This document shows positions 33,596 through 45,270 of a stretch of DNA of 64,000 nt, piece by piece. A program made the translations under genes and the position numbers. The notes beneath the pieces were generated by a model. That model did no database searches. It had not been told where the DNA came from and was given only the letters and a program-made list of their open reading frames with translations. The DNA is from Amorphophallus konjac. Taxonomy: Eukaryota; Streptophyta; Magnoliopsida; Alismatales; Araceae. The DNA is taken from assembly GCA_022559845.1 (NCBI GenBank), contig CM040118.1, positions 162,708,331-162,772,330 of the forward strand, in the 5' to 3' direction. Within the stretch, counting starts at the first letter, position 1. The number at the start of each line of letters is the position of its first letter.

Positions 33596-36500
33596 TATGA
33601 CGACCCGGATCCTGGATACCAGATATACCCGGTAGGACTACCGAATACACTTGATACCACCCGGAACCCGCGAGGCCTCCCAAGAGCGGTAAAGTTCTGA
33701 AGGGAAAAAGGATTGTCGTGTAGTACATTGAAGCCATAGAGATAGCACAGTAAGCAATTAAATTTCATTAGATCGGTTTGCTAAAGTAGCAGAAATAAAA
33801 TTATTTTTTATTAACAATTTCAATTTAACAATTGCCTCAGAGTCCAGTCCAGAAAATTAAAGACAAGTACAGGCCACAGGAAAAGAACTTACACGAAGGT
33901 CGGGGGAAACCCGACGCAGATACCGCTGGCAGCTACGGACGCGCCACACCAGGAACCACGAACAAGGGCGATGCCACCCACCTGAAAAGCAGGGGTGAGC
34001 CTCCAAACAGAGGCTCAGTAGGGGTCATGCGGATCCCCACTGAAAAGCGAGCAGTACACGGAACAGAAAGCAACAGTAGTAGCAAAGCAGGAAAAGCTAC
34101 ACTACCAAGCTGTAAAAAGAACGGGAACAGCAGGAGTAGGGAACAGGCCAAGTGCAAGGGAAGCTAAAAGAAAAGGGAAAAGTGAGGCCGTAAAACTCAG
34201 AACACGGCCACCGAGAGGAACTCGGCTCCCTAACCTACTCCAAGCAGCGACAGAAGGGCGGCTCTGATCTGACAAAGTCAGGAGTTACCGATCTGTCGAC
34301 ATGACACCAGGCCTAAGACGAAGACCTGCAAGGATAGACAAAAAGTCTAGAAAAGACCTATATAGATGACGGATAGACCCGACGGCACACATGACTATAA
34401 CGTCGTGCACACAACACAACACTGACCTCGAGTAGGGCCACGAGAGGGCTAACCCGGAAAGGTCACGACGCGCAAGAAATGCGAAGAACACGAAGAGTCA
34501 CATGTCACGTGATGGAAGCACATCCTCACTTGAAGAACAGCCAGCTGCGTCCACTGACGTCTTATGCTGCGCCGCAACACACACCATAAGTGTCTCGACT
34601 ACCCACCGAGCTCGACCAACACGGGCACGGCCGAGTCACAGACCCACGCGGAACCACTATACAAGTACTAGTCAGGGTCACGCCCGTCGGCGTCAGTCCA
34701 AAGCCCCTGACCACGTGTGCACACACCGACTCTTGCTGGAGAGCCAGGCCTCTAGCTATTTTTCCCCACCAAGCAGGACGCCACTATACAGCGGGAGCCC
34801 ACGGAAGCTAGCTTACAAACCGTATAACAGGAACACCCCTCCACCATTCCCAGGCGGGTCGGCAACTCAAGGCCTTAGGGCTACAACAATTGGAGGCTCA
34901 CTAGACACAGAGACTCTGAAACAAGAGTGTTGTAGTACAGACAATCTAGAACGCACTGTCGCACGTACTACGAAGCACCAAGGCGGCAAGACAACTACCA
35001 ACAGACTCAGGACAAGGCGACTAGACCTACTACGTAACGATCCTTGAGTCGGACAACTCAAAGGCAAGATCGTCACTGACAGCGAAACAAGCCACCAATC
35101 GATCTAATCCTAAGCCACAGGAAACGACACTCCGTAGAAAATGACTCACGGAGACCTGAGGGAACACCGAGGACCCTCAGACACGCCTGGACATGCAGAT
35201 CGAGGTAGGATGATACCTCGAAGCATATAGAACCATGTCTCGAACTGGGCAGAACCGTTCGAGACACATAAGGCTACATGTCAACCACTGGGTGACCCCG
35301 GGTTGACCGGAACCAGGCAAAGACACACAAGCACAAACCCTCTTGGCCACCTCGGAACATGGTTACAGCCCTCACAGGACATCGGGTGATGTCCGCGTGA
35401 CAATGGCAAATCCCAAGGTCAAGCCAAGATACTGGAAACCACACCACCGATAAACCACTCTCTGGGCCTAGGCTATCCATCACTCGGCTGCTAGGTCAAC
35501 CAAGCAGTCAAGGAGGACTCGCCACGCAACCAGAGGCAAAGACATTGGCGGTCCTAGATTAAGTCGCTCGGAGAAACTATAGCAGTCAAGGAATAGACCG
35601 CATACAATTCACCCGAACCGACCGATCTAGGGAACCACCGGACAGACAAACCAACATTAGCAGTCCATGATAGGACCACTAGAAACATCACCCTAACTCA
35701 CGTAGGCGACCGACACGAAACAGACTGGACATATGGAGACTTGGGAGAACTCCGACATCCTCAAGGCACCTGGACACGCAAACCGAGGCCAAATCATACC
35801 TCTAGGTGTCCAGAACCACGTCTCGAGCTGGACAGATCCATCGAGACATAGGCAAGGTCGCATGTCGACCATTAGATCACATCGGGTCGACCAGACCAGG
35901 GCAATGACTCTAACGCGACACCTGGAGAAACCATCACGGTAAACCGATGACACATCGGGGATGAGCGGTTTAGAATGGACCACTCAACAGGATGGACGGT
36001 CCAAAACTGACCACACAAAAGGGATGAATGGTTCGAAACTGACCACTCAACCAACAGGGATGGACGGTCCGAAAGGGACCACACAATAGGATAAACGATC
36101 CATACAAGACCGCACAACGGGATGAACGGTCCGAACCTGACCGCACAACTCCCAGGGGATATGTGGTCTACCAGACGACCACACAAGGGAATATGTGGTC
36201 AGCAGACGACCACACAACTCCAAACCGACATAAGATGGACGGTCCAAGACCAACCGCCCAAGGGGATGTGCGGTCTATCGTGTGACCACACAACCACAAC
36301 CGACAAAAGGATAAACGATCCAGGGATGGCCGCCCTTATACATGAACGGTTCCTGAGTGACCGTTCAAGCGTCACGGTGATCAAACCGTGGGTTCGGCCC
36401 AACGGAGGCCTTTCCACGCCTCGTTCGTCCTGAGACGAAGGGGATACAACCATGGACCTGCTGGCAATCACATAGACTCCGTACGGAGTCAAAACGACGC

Positions 36501-37377
36501 ACGGATCGCAAGAAACGGGCGATTCTAACGAAATCACCCAAAAAGGGTTTCCGGACTTCCCAGAGCCCTAGCGGTCAAACGGGACCACCAAACGAAATGA
36601 AATCAGGGACGATGGAACGCTGACGTCCCAGGGAGTCCATTAACAGTAACTGATCTAAAAATGGTTGTCGTTTTCCGGCAAACCCTACAAACCACGAAAA
36701 TCACGGTTTAGGTTAAACAAGTCCAAACTCAGTCGTTTCCGCACTGAACGACGTGCAATGGCAGGGAAAACATACAGGAGGAAGTGAAGATCCGTCACCC
36801 TACCTCCACCGAAGAACCCGTGCCCCGAAGGGACTAAACCGCGCCAAAAACCGCATCGCGAGCTCAAACGTCGGCTTTGAATCTACCGTTCGGGATCGCG
36901 CCAAAACCATTCCATCCTCGCCCCGTCGCGCACCCAGCCAGCTCCACAGCATCCCCAGCACTCGCCCCTAGGTCCTCCGTCTGTAGCCAGAGCCGAGGAG
37001 GCGAAACGGGAGAGAAACGGGAGAGAGAGAGAGAGAGAGCGACGGCGTGAATGAGAAGGAGGAGAGAGGAAAGGAAAAGAAATTAGGAATTTTCCTAATT
37101 TTTGAAAATCCGATTTTTGGCCCTATCTCAGAAAAATACGTAAAACTAGTCAAAACGACCGGCTCGGAGAGTACATCGTCGCTGCAGCATCCTCGAGTCG
37201 ATGAACTGACAAATAAACTCACCGTAGGGTTCCGTAACTAGTACGAGATAAAAAAAACCCACACGGATCGCGAAACTCAACTCGGAAGCCACAAAAGCGA
37301 ACCGAAACAGATCCGAAAGATCCAATAAAGATCCAACAAAACCCATTAAGGATCCAGCGAAGATCCAGGACATTACA
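33596..37377 (-). repeat. LARD-like element 3' LTR
   Basis: Starts tatgacgacccgg (TG changed to TA on the plus strand) and ends ggacattaca. Dispersed short palindromes with GGTC / GACC arms at 35962-36368. A conserved block shared with A, B and the solo LTR lies at 33979-34036. Open frames inside are chance; nothing recognisable. Confidence 0.92.
35962..36368. repeat. Palindrome array (GTGGTC / GACCACAC) in LARD-like 3' LTR
   Basis: About twelve units spaced 30-40 bases apart, each an arm such as TGTGGTC, TGGACGGTCC or TGAACGGT, a loop of 6-10 bases, and the inverse arm GACCACACA, GACCGCACA or GACCGTTCA. The last unit (TGAACGGT / ACCGTTCA) is a perfect 8-bp pair. The second LTR has the same array at 41882-42290. 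Confidence 0.85.
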
Positions 37378-37391
37378 TCCTCCCCTCCTTT
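37378..37391 (-). other. LARD-like element polypurine tract
   Basis: On the minus strand reads aaaggaggggagga directly before the LTR start TGTAATGTCC. Confidence 0.8.
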
Positions 37392-39352
37392 AAGAAATTT
37401 CATCCTCGAAATTTAAGGACTAGCAATAGAGAAGCAAGGGAAGAACAACCCAACATACGACAACACAATCTCGAGAAACATGGCTCAGAGGAACATTATC
37501 AGACCATAATTACGAGCACACGCTCTGGATCGAGCACGACACAAGTGGACACAAGTCTGACACCTCCGAAACAAGGCAACATCGCTTACGTCTCACCAGA
37601 AATGCAGACACGACTGCCACAACAACAGACAACCGATACCGAGGAACACAACGACAGCACGGAAAGCAGTAGCTTACACAATGAGACACAGTCCTCTCAG
37701 CTGACAGCTCGACCACATCATCGGCTCCAGTGCCAAAGGTGGCAGAGAACACCTGGCACACAGGATGCCAACGACAATAGCACCGGACCACAAACACGGT
37801 CAAGTCAGTTCTCACTCAGATATTACCTCTGATCGAGTCGCATGCCAACTCTTACCGGGAAAAGAGAGTATGGCACCGCTAACTGACAAGACAATGGTCC
37901 AAGACAAAGACACAAAATCATAGAGAAACAGCAATAAAATGACAACAACAGCACTTGCATGATTCCGGCTCCGTACTTGACACAGAACCACGGGAGACAA
38001 CTGCAAGTAGGGTCACATCAAGGCACAAGAACATCTGAACACATGACCACAAGGGACGGGTCACGCATCAGACTGCTCACCAAGAAAAGACCCACGGCAA
38101 CGAGAAACGACAATATCAGGGAATGCACCTCAAGGACCACGATCACGCCTCGAGAGCACAACACCCAAGAGAAAGAATGCAGAACAGAGGGTACTCAATT
38201 AGCAAGGAATGCCGACATATTCCCCAACACTCGCAAATGCCAATGCCAACGCCAGAAATGCCTCCAATAACAGCACGGCAACAACAACGTCAAGGCACAG
38301 GAAGCCAAGACAAAGTTACATCGAGAACAACAAACCTCTCGACTGGCCAGAATCTTACCACCAACGATCCTGAGCCCGTGGGTAACCAGCCCACACGCTT
38401 CAGCTGCACACTCATAAAACGCACACAGGCATCAGGGAATATCTCGATATCCGCATCCCAGCACACGTATGGCGACATCGCAATTCATGAAAATTGCAAT
38501 ATAACACGCGATGTGTACTGATCCAGCGAACAATCGATCACAAGAAGCCTCAGTGACAAGAAGAGGAGTACCATCTTCAGCACAAGGCCCAAGGAAAAGG
38601 CTAATCTCAGCTTACCTTCACGTCCTGAAACAATCATCGAGCCTTCACAATACATCGGCCGCTGGACACTGCACGACAAATACAGTACGCAACAGCTCTT
38701 AACACCATGATGGAGTCCAAAGCCAAGCAACCGTATAGCAAAGAGCAGATCATGCTCAGAACAAAGCTGTCCACACTTAAGCAGACACAGGACAAAGGCA
38801 TCACTAAGACAGCAATTCCAAGGAAAACCTTGAAAAGATTCTACCAGAAGGGACGAGAAGCAATAAGCTCAACTACGAAAGCTCACCAGGAAGAGAAAAT
38901 CCTAGCTTGCCTGAGCAACTTCTCAAACACGGAATCTAATCAAGCACCTTAACAGAAGCGAGACATATCAGGAGCTGAACAGACTCAAGCCGGGACGACC
39001 AAAATAACGTGAGAACGTGTACGGTCATCTGACCAAGGCCAAAGGTCAACAGCAACCTGAGCAACACACGGAGAAAACCTCGAACAACGTACTGCAGATT
39101 CAAGCCTTCCGACGTACACTGCCATGTACGACAAGATCGAGACAAACACCATGATAGAAAGAAGCGTCTCGTCACATGCTGACGGGAGCAAAAATCACCT
39201 TACGCAGTGCCAGAACAGCACGCACAAGACCACATACGAAGAAAACAACACGACAAATCATCGCAACACCTAAGCCAGCAAATGCATGTACTGGACTTTA
39301 AGGACTCTGGATACTGCAATATCTCGGATTCCCATGTACTTCACACAACAAC
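37392..39352 (-). other. LARD-like element interior, non-coding
   Basis: About 2 kb rich in A and C on the plus strand. The longest frames are about 80-130 codons, overlap each other on both strands and show no retroelement motifs. I see no RNA gene, tandem repeat or captured gene in it. Confidence 0.75.
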
Positions 39353-39364
39353 GCCCTGATACCA
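39353..39364 (-). other. LARD-like element primer binding site
   Basis: On the minus strand TGGTATCAGGGC, two bases after the LTR; one mismatch to the tRNA-Met primer site used by E1, copia and Cassandra. Confidence 0.8.
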
Positions 39365-39366
39365 AC

Positions 39367-42300
39367 TGTGACGACCCGGATCCCGGATACCAGATATACC
39401 CGGTAGGACTACCGAATACACCTGATACCACCCGGAACCCGCGAGGCCTCCCAAGAGCGGTAAAGCTCCGAAGGGAAAAAGGATTGTCGTGTAGTACATT
39501 GAAGCCACAGAGATAGTATAGTAAGCAATTAAATTTCATTAGATCGGTTTGCTAAAGTAGCAGAAATAAAATTACTTTTTATTAACAATTTCAATTTAAC
39601 AATTACCTCATAGTCCAGTCCAGAAAATTAAAGACAAGTACAGGCCACAGGAAAAGAACGTACACTGAGGTCGGGGGGAAACCCGACGCAGGTACCGCTG
39701 GCAGCTACGGACGCGCCACACCAGGAACCACGAACAGGGGCGACGCTACCCACCTGAAAAGCAGGGGTGAGTCTCCAAACAGAGGCTCAGTAGGGGTCAT
39801 GCGGATCCCCACTAAAAAGCGCGCAGTACACGGAACAGAAAGCAACAGTAGTAGCAAAGTAGGAAAAGCTACACTACCAAGCTGTAAAAAGAACGGGAAC
39901 AGTAGGAGTAGGGAACAGCCCAAGAGCAAGGGGAGCTAAAAGAAAAGGGAAAAGCGAGGCCGTAAAACTCAGAACACTGCCACCGAGAGGAACTCGGCTC
40001 CCTAACCTACTCCAAGCAGCGACAGAAGGGCGGCTCTCATCTGACAAAGTCAGGAGTTACCGATCTGTCGACACGACGCCAGGCCTAAGATGAAGACCTG
40101 CAAGGACAGACAAAAAGTCTAAAAAAGACCTAGACAGACGACGGACAGACGCGACGGCACACACGACTAGAACGTCGTGCACACAACACAACACTGACCT
40201 CGAGTAGGGCCACGAGAGGGCTAATTCGGAAAGGTCACGACGTGCAAGAAATGCGAAGAACACGAAGAGTCACGTGTCACGTGAGGGAAGCACCTCCTCA
40301 CTAGAAGAACAGCCAGCTGCGTCCACTGACATCTTATGCTGCGCCGCAACACACACCACAAGTGTCTCGACTACCCACCGAGCGCGACCAACACGGGCAC
40401 GGCCGAGTCGCAGACCCACGCGGAACCACTATACAAGTACTAGTCAGGGTCACGCCCGTCGGCGTCAGTCCAAAGCCCCTGACCACGTGTGCACACACCG
40501 ACTCTTGCTGGAGAGCCAGGCCTCTAGCTAGTTTTCCCCACCCAGCAGGACGCCACTGTACAGCGGGAGCCCAGGGAAACTAGCTTACAAACCGTATAAC
40601 GGGAACACCCCTCCGCCGTCCAAAGCCCCTGACCATGTGTGCATACACCGACTCTTGCTGGAGAGCCAGGCCTCTAGCTAGTTTTCCCCACCCAGCAGGA
40701 CGCCACTATACAGCAGGAGCCCATGGAAACTAGCTTACAAACCGTATAACGGGAACACCCCTCCGCCGTTCCCAGGCAGGTCGGCAACTCAAGGCCTTAG
40801 GGCTACAACAATTGGAGGCTCACTAGACACAGAGACTCTGAAACAAGAGTGTTGTAGTACAGACAAGATAGAACGCACTATCGCACGTACTACGAAGCAC
40901 CAAGGCGGCAAGACAACTGCCAACAGACTCAGGACAAGGCGATTAGACCTACTACGTAACGATCCTTGAGTCGGACGACTCAAAGGCAAGATCGTCACTG
41001 ACAGTGGAACAAGCCGCCAATCGGTCTAATCCTAAGCCACAGGAAACGACACTCCGCAGAAAATGACTCACGGAGACCTGAGGGAACACCGAGGACCCTC
41101 AGACACGCCTGGACACGTAGATCGAGGTAGGATGATACCTCGAAGCATCCAGAACCATGTCTCGAACTGGGCAGAACCGTCGAGACACATAAGGCTACCT
41201 GTCAACCACTGGGTGACCCCGGGTTGACCGGAACCAGGCAAAGACACACAAGCACAAACCCTCTTGGCCACCACGGAAGACGGTTACCGCCCTCACAGGA
41301 CATCGGGTGATGTCCGCGTGACAATGGCAAATCCCAAGGTCAAGCCAAGATACCGGAAACCACACCACCGGTAAACCACTCTCTGGGCCTAGGCTATTCA
41401 TCACTCGGCCGCTAGGTCAACCAAGCAGTCAAGGAGGACTCGCCACGCAACTAGAGGCAAAGACACTGGCGGTCCTAGATTAAGTCGCTCGGAGAAACTA
41501 TAGCAGTCAAGGAATAGACCGCACACAATTCACCCGAACCAACCGATCCAGGGAACCACTGGATAGACAAACCAACATTAGCAGTCCATGATAGGACCAC
41601 TAGAAACATCGCCCTAACTCACGTAGGCGACCGACACGAAACATACAAGACATACGGAGACTTGGGAGAACTCCGACATCCTCAAGGCACCTGGACACGC
41701 AAACCGGGGCCAAATCGTACCTCTAGGTGTCCAGAACCACGTCTCGAGCTGGACAGATCCATTGAGACACAGGCAAGGTCGCATGTCGACCATTGGATCA
41801 CACTGGGTCGACCAGACCAGAGCAATGACTCTAATGCGACACCGGGAGAAACCATCATGGTAAACTGATGACACATCGGGGATGAGCGGTTCAGATTGGA
41901 CCACTCAACATGATGGACGGTCCGAAACTGACCACACAAAGGGGATGAACGGTCCGAAACTAACCACTCAACCAACAGGGATGGACGGTCCGAAAGGGAC
42001 CACACAACAGGATAAACGATCCATACAGGACCGCACAATGGGATGAATGGTCCGAACCTGACCGCACAACTCCCAGGGGATATGTGGTCTACCAGACGAC
42101 CACACAAGGGAATATGTGGTCAGCAGACGACCACACAACTCCAAACCGACATAAGATGGATGGTCCAAGACCAACCGCCCAAGGGGATGTGCGGTCTATC
42201 GTGTGACCACACAACCACAACCGACATAAGGATAAACGATCCAGGGATGGCCGCCCTTATACATGAATGGTCCTTGAGTGACCGTTCAAGCGTCACGGCG

Positions 42301-43303
42301 AGCAAACTGTGGGTTCGGCCCAACGGAGGCCTTTCCACGCCCTGTTCATCCCGAGACGAAGGGGATACAACCATGGACCTGCTGGCAATCACATAGACTC
42401 CGTCCGGAGTCAAAACGACGCACAGATAGCAAGAAACGAGCGATTCTAACGAAATCACCCAAAAAGGGTTTCCGGACTTCCCGGAGCCCTAGCGATCAAA
42501 CGGGACCACCAAACGAAACGAAATCAGTGACTATGGAACGCTGACGTCCCATGGAGTCCATTGACAGTAACTGATCTAAAAATGGTTGCCGTTTTCTGGC
42601 GAACCCTACAAACCACGAAAATCACGATTTAGGCTAAACAAGCCCAAACTCAGCCGTTTTCACGCCGAACGACGTGCAATGGCAGGGAAAAGGTGCAGGA
42701 GGAAGTGAAGATCCGTCACCCTACCTCCACCGAAGAAACCGTGCCCCGAAGGGACTAAACCGCGTCGAAAACCGCGCCGCGACCTCAAACGTCGGCTTTG
42801 AATCCACCGTTCGGGATCGCGCCAAAACCATTCTATCCTCGCCTCGTCGCGCACCCAGCCAGCTCCACAGCATCCCCAGCACTCGCCCCTAGGTCCTCCG
42901 TCTGTAGCCGGAGCCGAGGAGGCGAAACGGGAGAGAAACGGGAGAGAGAGAGAGAGCGGCGGCGTGAATGAGAAGGAGGAGAGAGGAAAGGAAAAGAAAT
43001 TAGGAATTTTCCTAATTTCTGAAAATCTGATTTTTGGCCCTATCTCAGAAAAATACGTAAAAATAGTCAAAACGATCGGCTCGGAGAGTACATCGTCACT
43101 GCAGCATCCTCGAGTTGATGAACTGACAAATAAACTCACCGTAGGGTTCCGTAACTAGTACGAGACAAAAAACCCCACACGGATCGCGAAACTCAACTCG
43201 GAAGTCACAAAAGCGAATCGAAACTCACCGAAACAGATCCGAAAGATCCAATAAAGATCCAACAAGACCCATTAAGGATCCAGTGAAGATCCGGGACATT
43301 ACA
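39367..43303 (-). repeat. LARD-like element 5' LTR
   Basis: Starts tgtgacgacccgg, ends ggacattaca followed by the TSD gcggc. Co-linear with 33596-37377 except for a 150-bp tandem duplication at 40468-40767 and a few small indels. Palindrome array at 41882-42290. Confidence 0.92.
40468..40767. repeat. 150-bp tandem duplication inside LARD-like 5' LTR
   Basis: Copies 40468-40617 and 40618-40767 both run from gtccaaagcccctgacca to cccctccgcc and differ at a few bases (cacgtgtgcac versus catgtgtgcat). The other LTR has one copy, so the duplication arose after insertion or during the last replication. Confidence 0.92.
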
Positions 43304-43308
43304 GCGGC

Positions 43309-45016
43309 GCCCTTCCCGACCGCATTCTGCAGGAAGGTCGACCGATTTTTGGACCCTTGTGGAGTCCGATCGGCCGACCCCTTTAGCCAGTCGACCGAAA
43401 CCCTCTGCTCTATGTTAGAAGTTGGCGTTTTCGGCCTTGAGAACTTCGTTTTTCACTCCAAAACTTAAATAAAGGTATTTTCGGATAAAATCACCTAGAA
43501 TTTAGCCGTGTGAACCCCGCGAGGGCTGTCTCATGGTGGGATGCCTGATGACTTGGTTTAAAATATGTGGGTGTATCCCATGGCGAGGGAATGTGAATAG
43601 TTTATGCTTTTAAGAGATAATAGCCTCGGCGGCCTTGTGCCTTGCAACTCGGTCTCGTGCGACATGCTTGGGTCCACGATTGGTTACACATTAATAGTTT
43701 CACTCCGGGTCCTTACTTGGAGTGACCTCTCTTCCACTAGTCGTAGCTTGCCTTGGTACGCTTGTGCCGACCCACTTGGGAGTAGTGGAGAGCTAGACCC
43801 GAGATAGACGGTTTGGGGCTGATTTCCGTAGGGCCTCCCACTGTGGTGGCTCGAGTCCGAGACGGGAGGAAAACCAGCTTGAGGGCCTGACGTAACGCAG
43901 TCAGTTAGTGTGTGCACACGTGGTTGGGGACTTCGAATGCGTGCTGACGAGCACAACCCCGACTAGACCCTTGCCTTGTGTTCCATGTACGATGTCTCAG
44001 TTTCCGCCTGGGACGTGTAGGGAGACACCTGAGGCTGTGGACTAAGTCGTTAGTGGATGCATCCGGCCTTGCTTCTAGTGGATAGTACTCCTGTCACTCG
44101 ATTATGGCGACCCTAGTTTCTTACCATTGTGGTTTACTGTTTAAGCGGCCGAAGGCGTCCGAAGGTACGATATCGGTTCATGGGTTATGATGATTAGCCG
44201 TGGTACATGTGTGACTAGGTTCACAGTTTTGGCGGCTTTGTGTCCTTGCTAGGTGTGATTGAAGCGTAGTTCCTTGCTAGCTTCGAGTGTCTTGTTCCAG
44301 TAGTATAATTGTGTCCCTCCATGGACCGATCGAGGGTCTAATTGGTAGCCTAGATGTTAGTGTTAGTCCGCCAGTAGAGACGTTTCGAGACAGGTTACCA
44401 TGATCCAGTCTTTTAGTCCGAATTACGAGAACTTGGTTTAGCATGGTTTGTGCTTGGTACTTGAGGTGGTACTTTGTTGTGCAGGCTTTGACAGTTAGTA
44501 GTTTAGTGTGGTTACGTGCATTTACTGTTAATCTTTCTGCCTTACTGTCTTTCCTGCTCTACAGTTCTTTATGTCTTTTATTTCCTATGTTGCTCATTAC
44601 GTTCTGTTATGTTGGAGATCCGCGAGACCCCTACTGAGCCAATGAGATGAGACTCACCCCTTTTCTTTTCAGGTTTGGTGTGCCTCCTAGCCGTACGAAG
44701 GCCTTGAGTAGCGCCGAGTGTCCTAACGTCACCAGCTTCTGCCAGCCGGGGTATGCCCCAAGGCTTTGTACTTTTCTTTTATTGAGTTGTACCTTTGGGA
44801 CTTGTATATTTGGATTGGAAAACTGTGTAAAATTATGTAAATAATGTTTATAAATGTAAATTTAAATGCTAGCACTTTAATTTCTACATTTATTTTAGAT
44901 TTCTGTACACTCCTGTGACATCTTTTGAACCCTTCCGAGCCTTCAACTCGTGGGTGGCGGCGTAGGATTCGAATGCTGTCGGGTTTTACTCAGTATCCGG
45001 ATCTTAGGTCGTTACA
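43309..45016 (+). repeat. Element A 3' LTR, right part
   Basis: Continues LTR A after the duplicated gcggc and ends ggtcgttaca. Total LTR A is about 2.73 kb. It is homologous in blocks to LTR B: the gtgtgcacacgtgg block (43909-43930), the aagtcgttagtggatgcatcc block (about 44044), and the conserved ctactgagcc ... cttttcagg block (44615-44673). No genes. Confidence 0.85.
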
Positions 45017-45270
45017 GGAGGTGATACCAGACTTGTATCCTTTTGTGTGTAATGCTCGCTCTAGGAATTAGCGTGGATGATGAACGTGAAGCGAGATGTT
45101 TCTATTAGTGGTAATGGTCTGGTTGTGTCTCTCAGGAGAGGTGGTTTTGCGAGAATTGAGGTTTTAGTTGGAGCTCTGGGAGCATTGCCAGCTTAATAAG
45201 TTGTTCTTCCCCTGTGAAATGGAGGTTGTTTCAAATTTGAATGATGAAATTTTTGTAAGGAGGGGGGGAC
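45017..45270 (+). other. Element B: 3' end of internal region and polypurine tract
   Basis: Ends with tttgaatgatgaaattt and taaggagggggggac directly before an LTR start, the same arrangement as in A. Element A's LTR ends at the boundary, so A is inferred to be inserted in B's tail. Coding content too short and decayed to name. Confidence 0.7.

Larger units (their letters stand above)
33596..43303 (-). mobile_element. Non-coding, LARD-like LTR element, minus strand
   Basis: 9,708 bp. LTRs 33596-37377 (3,782 bp) and 39367-43303 (3,937 bp), TSD gcggc at 33591-33595 and 43304-43308. The interior of 1,989 bp has no gag, RT or integrase motif on either strand. The polypurine tract next to the left LTR and the primer site next to the right LTR show minus orientation. 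The tract context (tcgaggatgaaattt on the minus strand) closely matches that of A and B, so it was probably mobilised by an A/B-type gypsy element. It fits the class of large retrotransposon derivatives. Confidence 0.92.

Noticed and set aside
34502..35047. ORF of 181 codons in the LARD-like LTR and similar frames on the other strand
   Set aside because: Overlapping frames on both strands, broken in the second LTR, no domains; composition effect.
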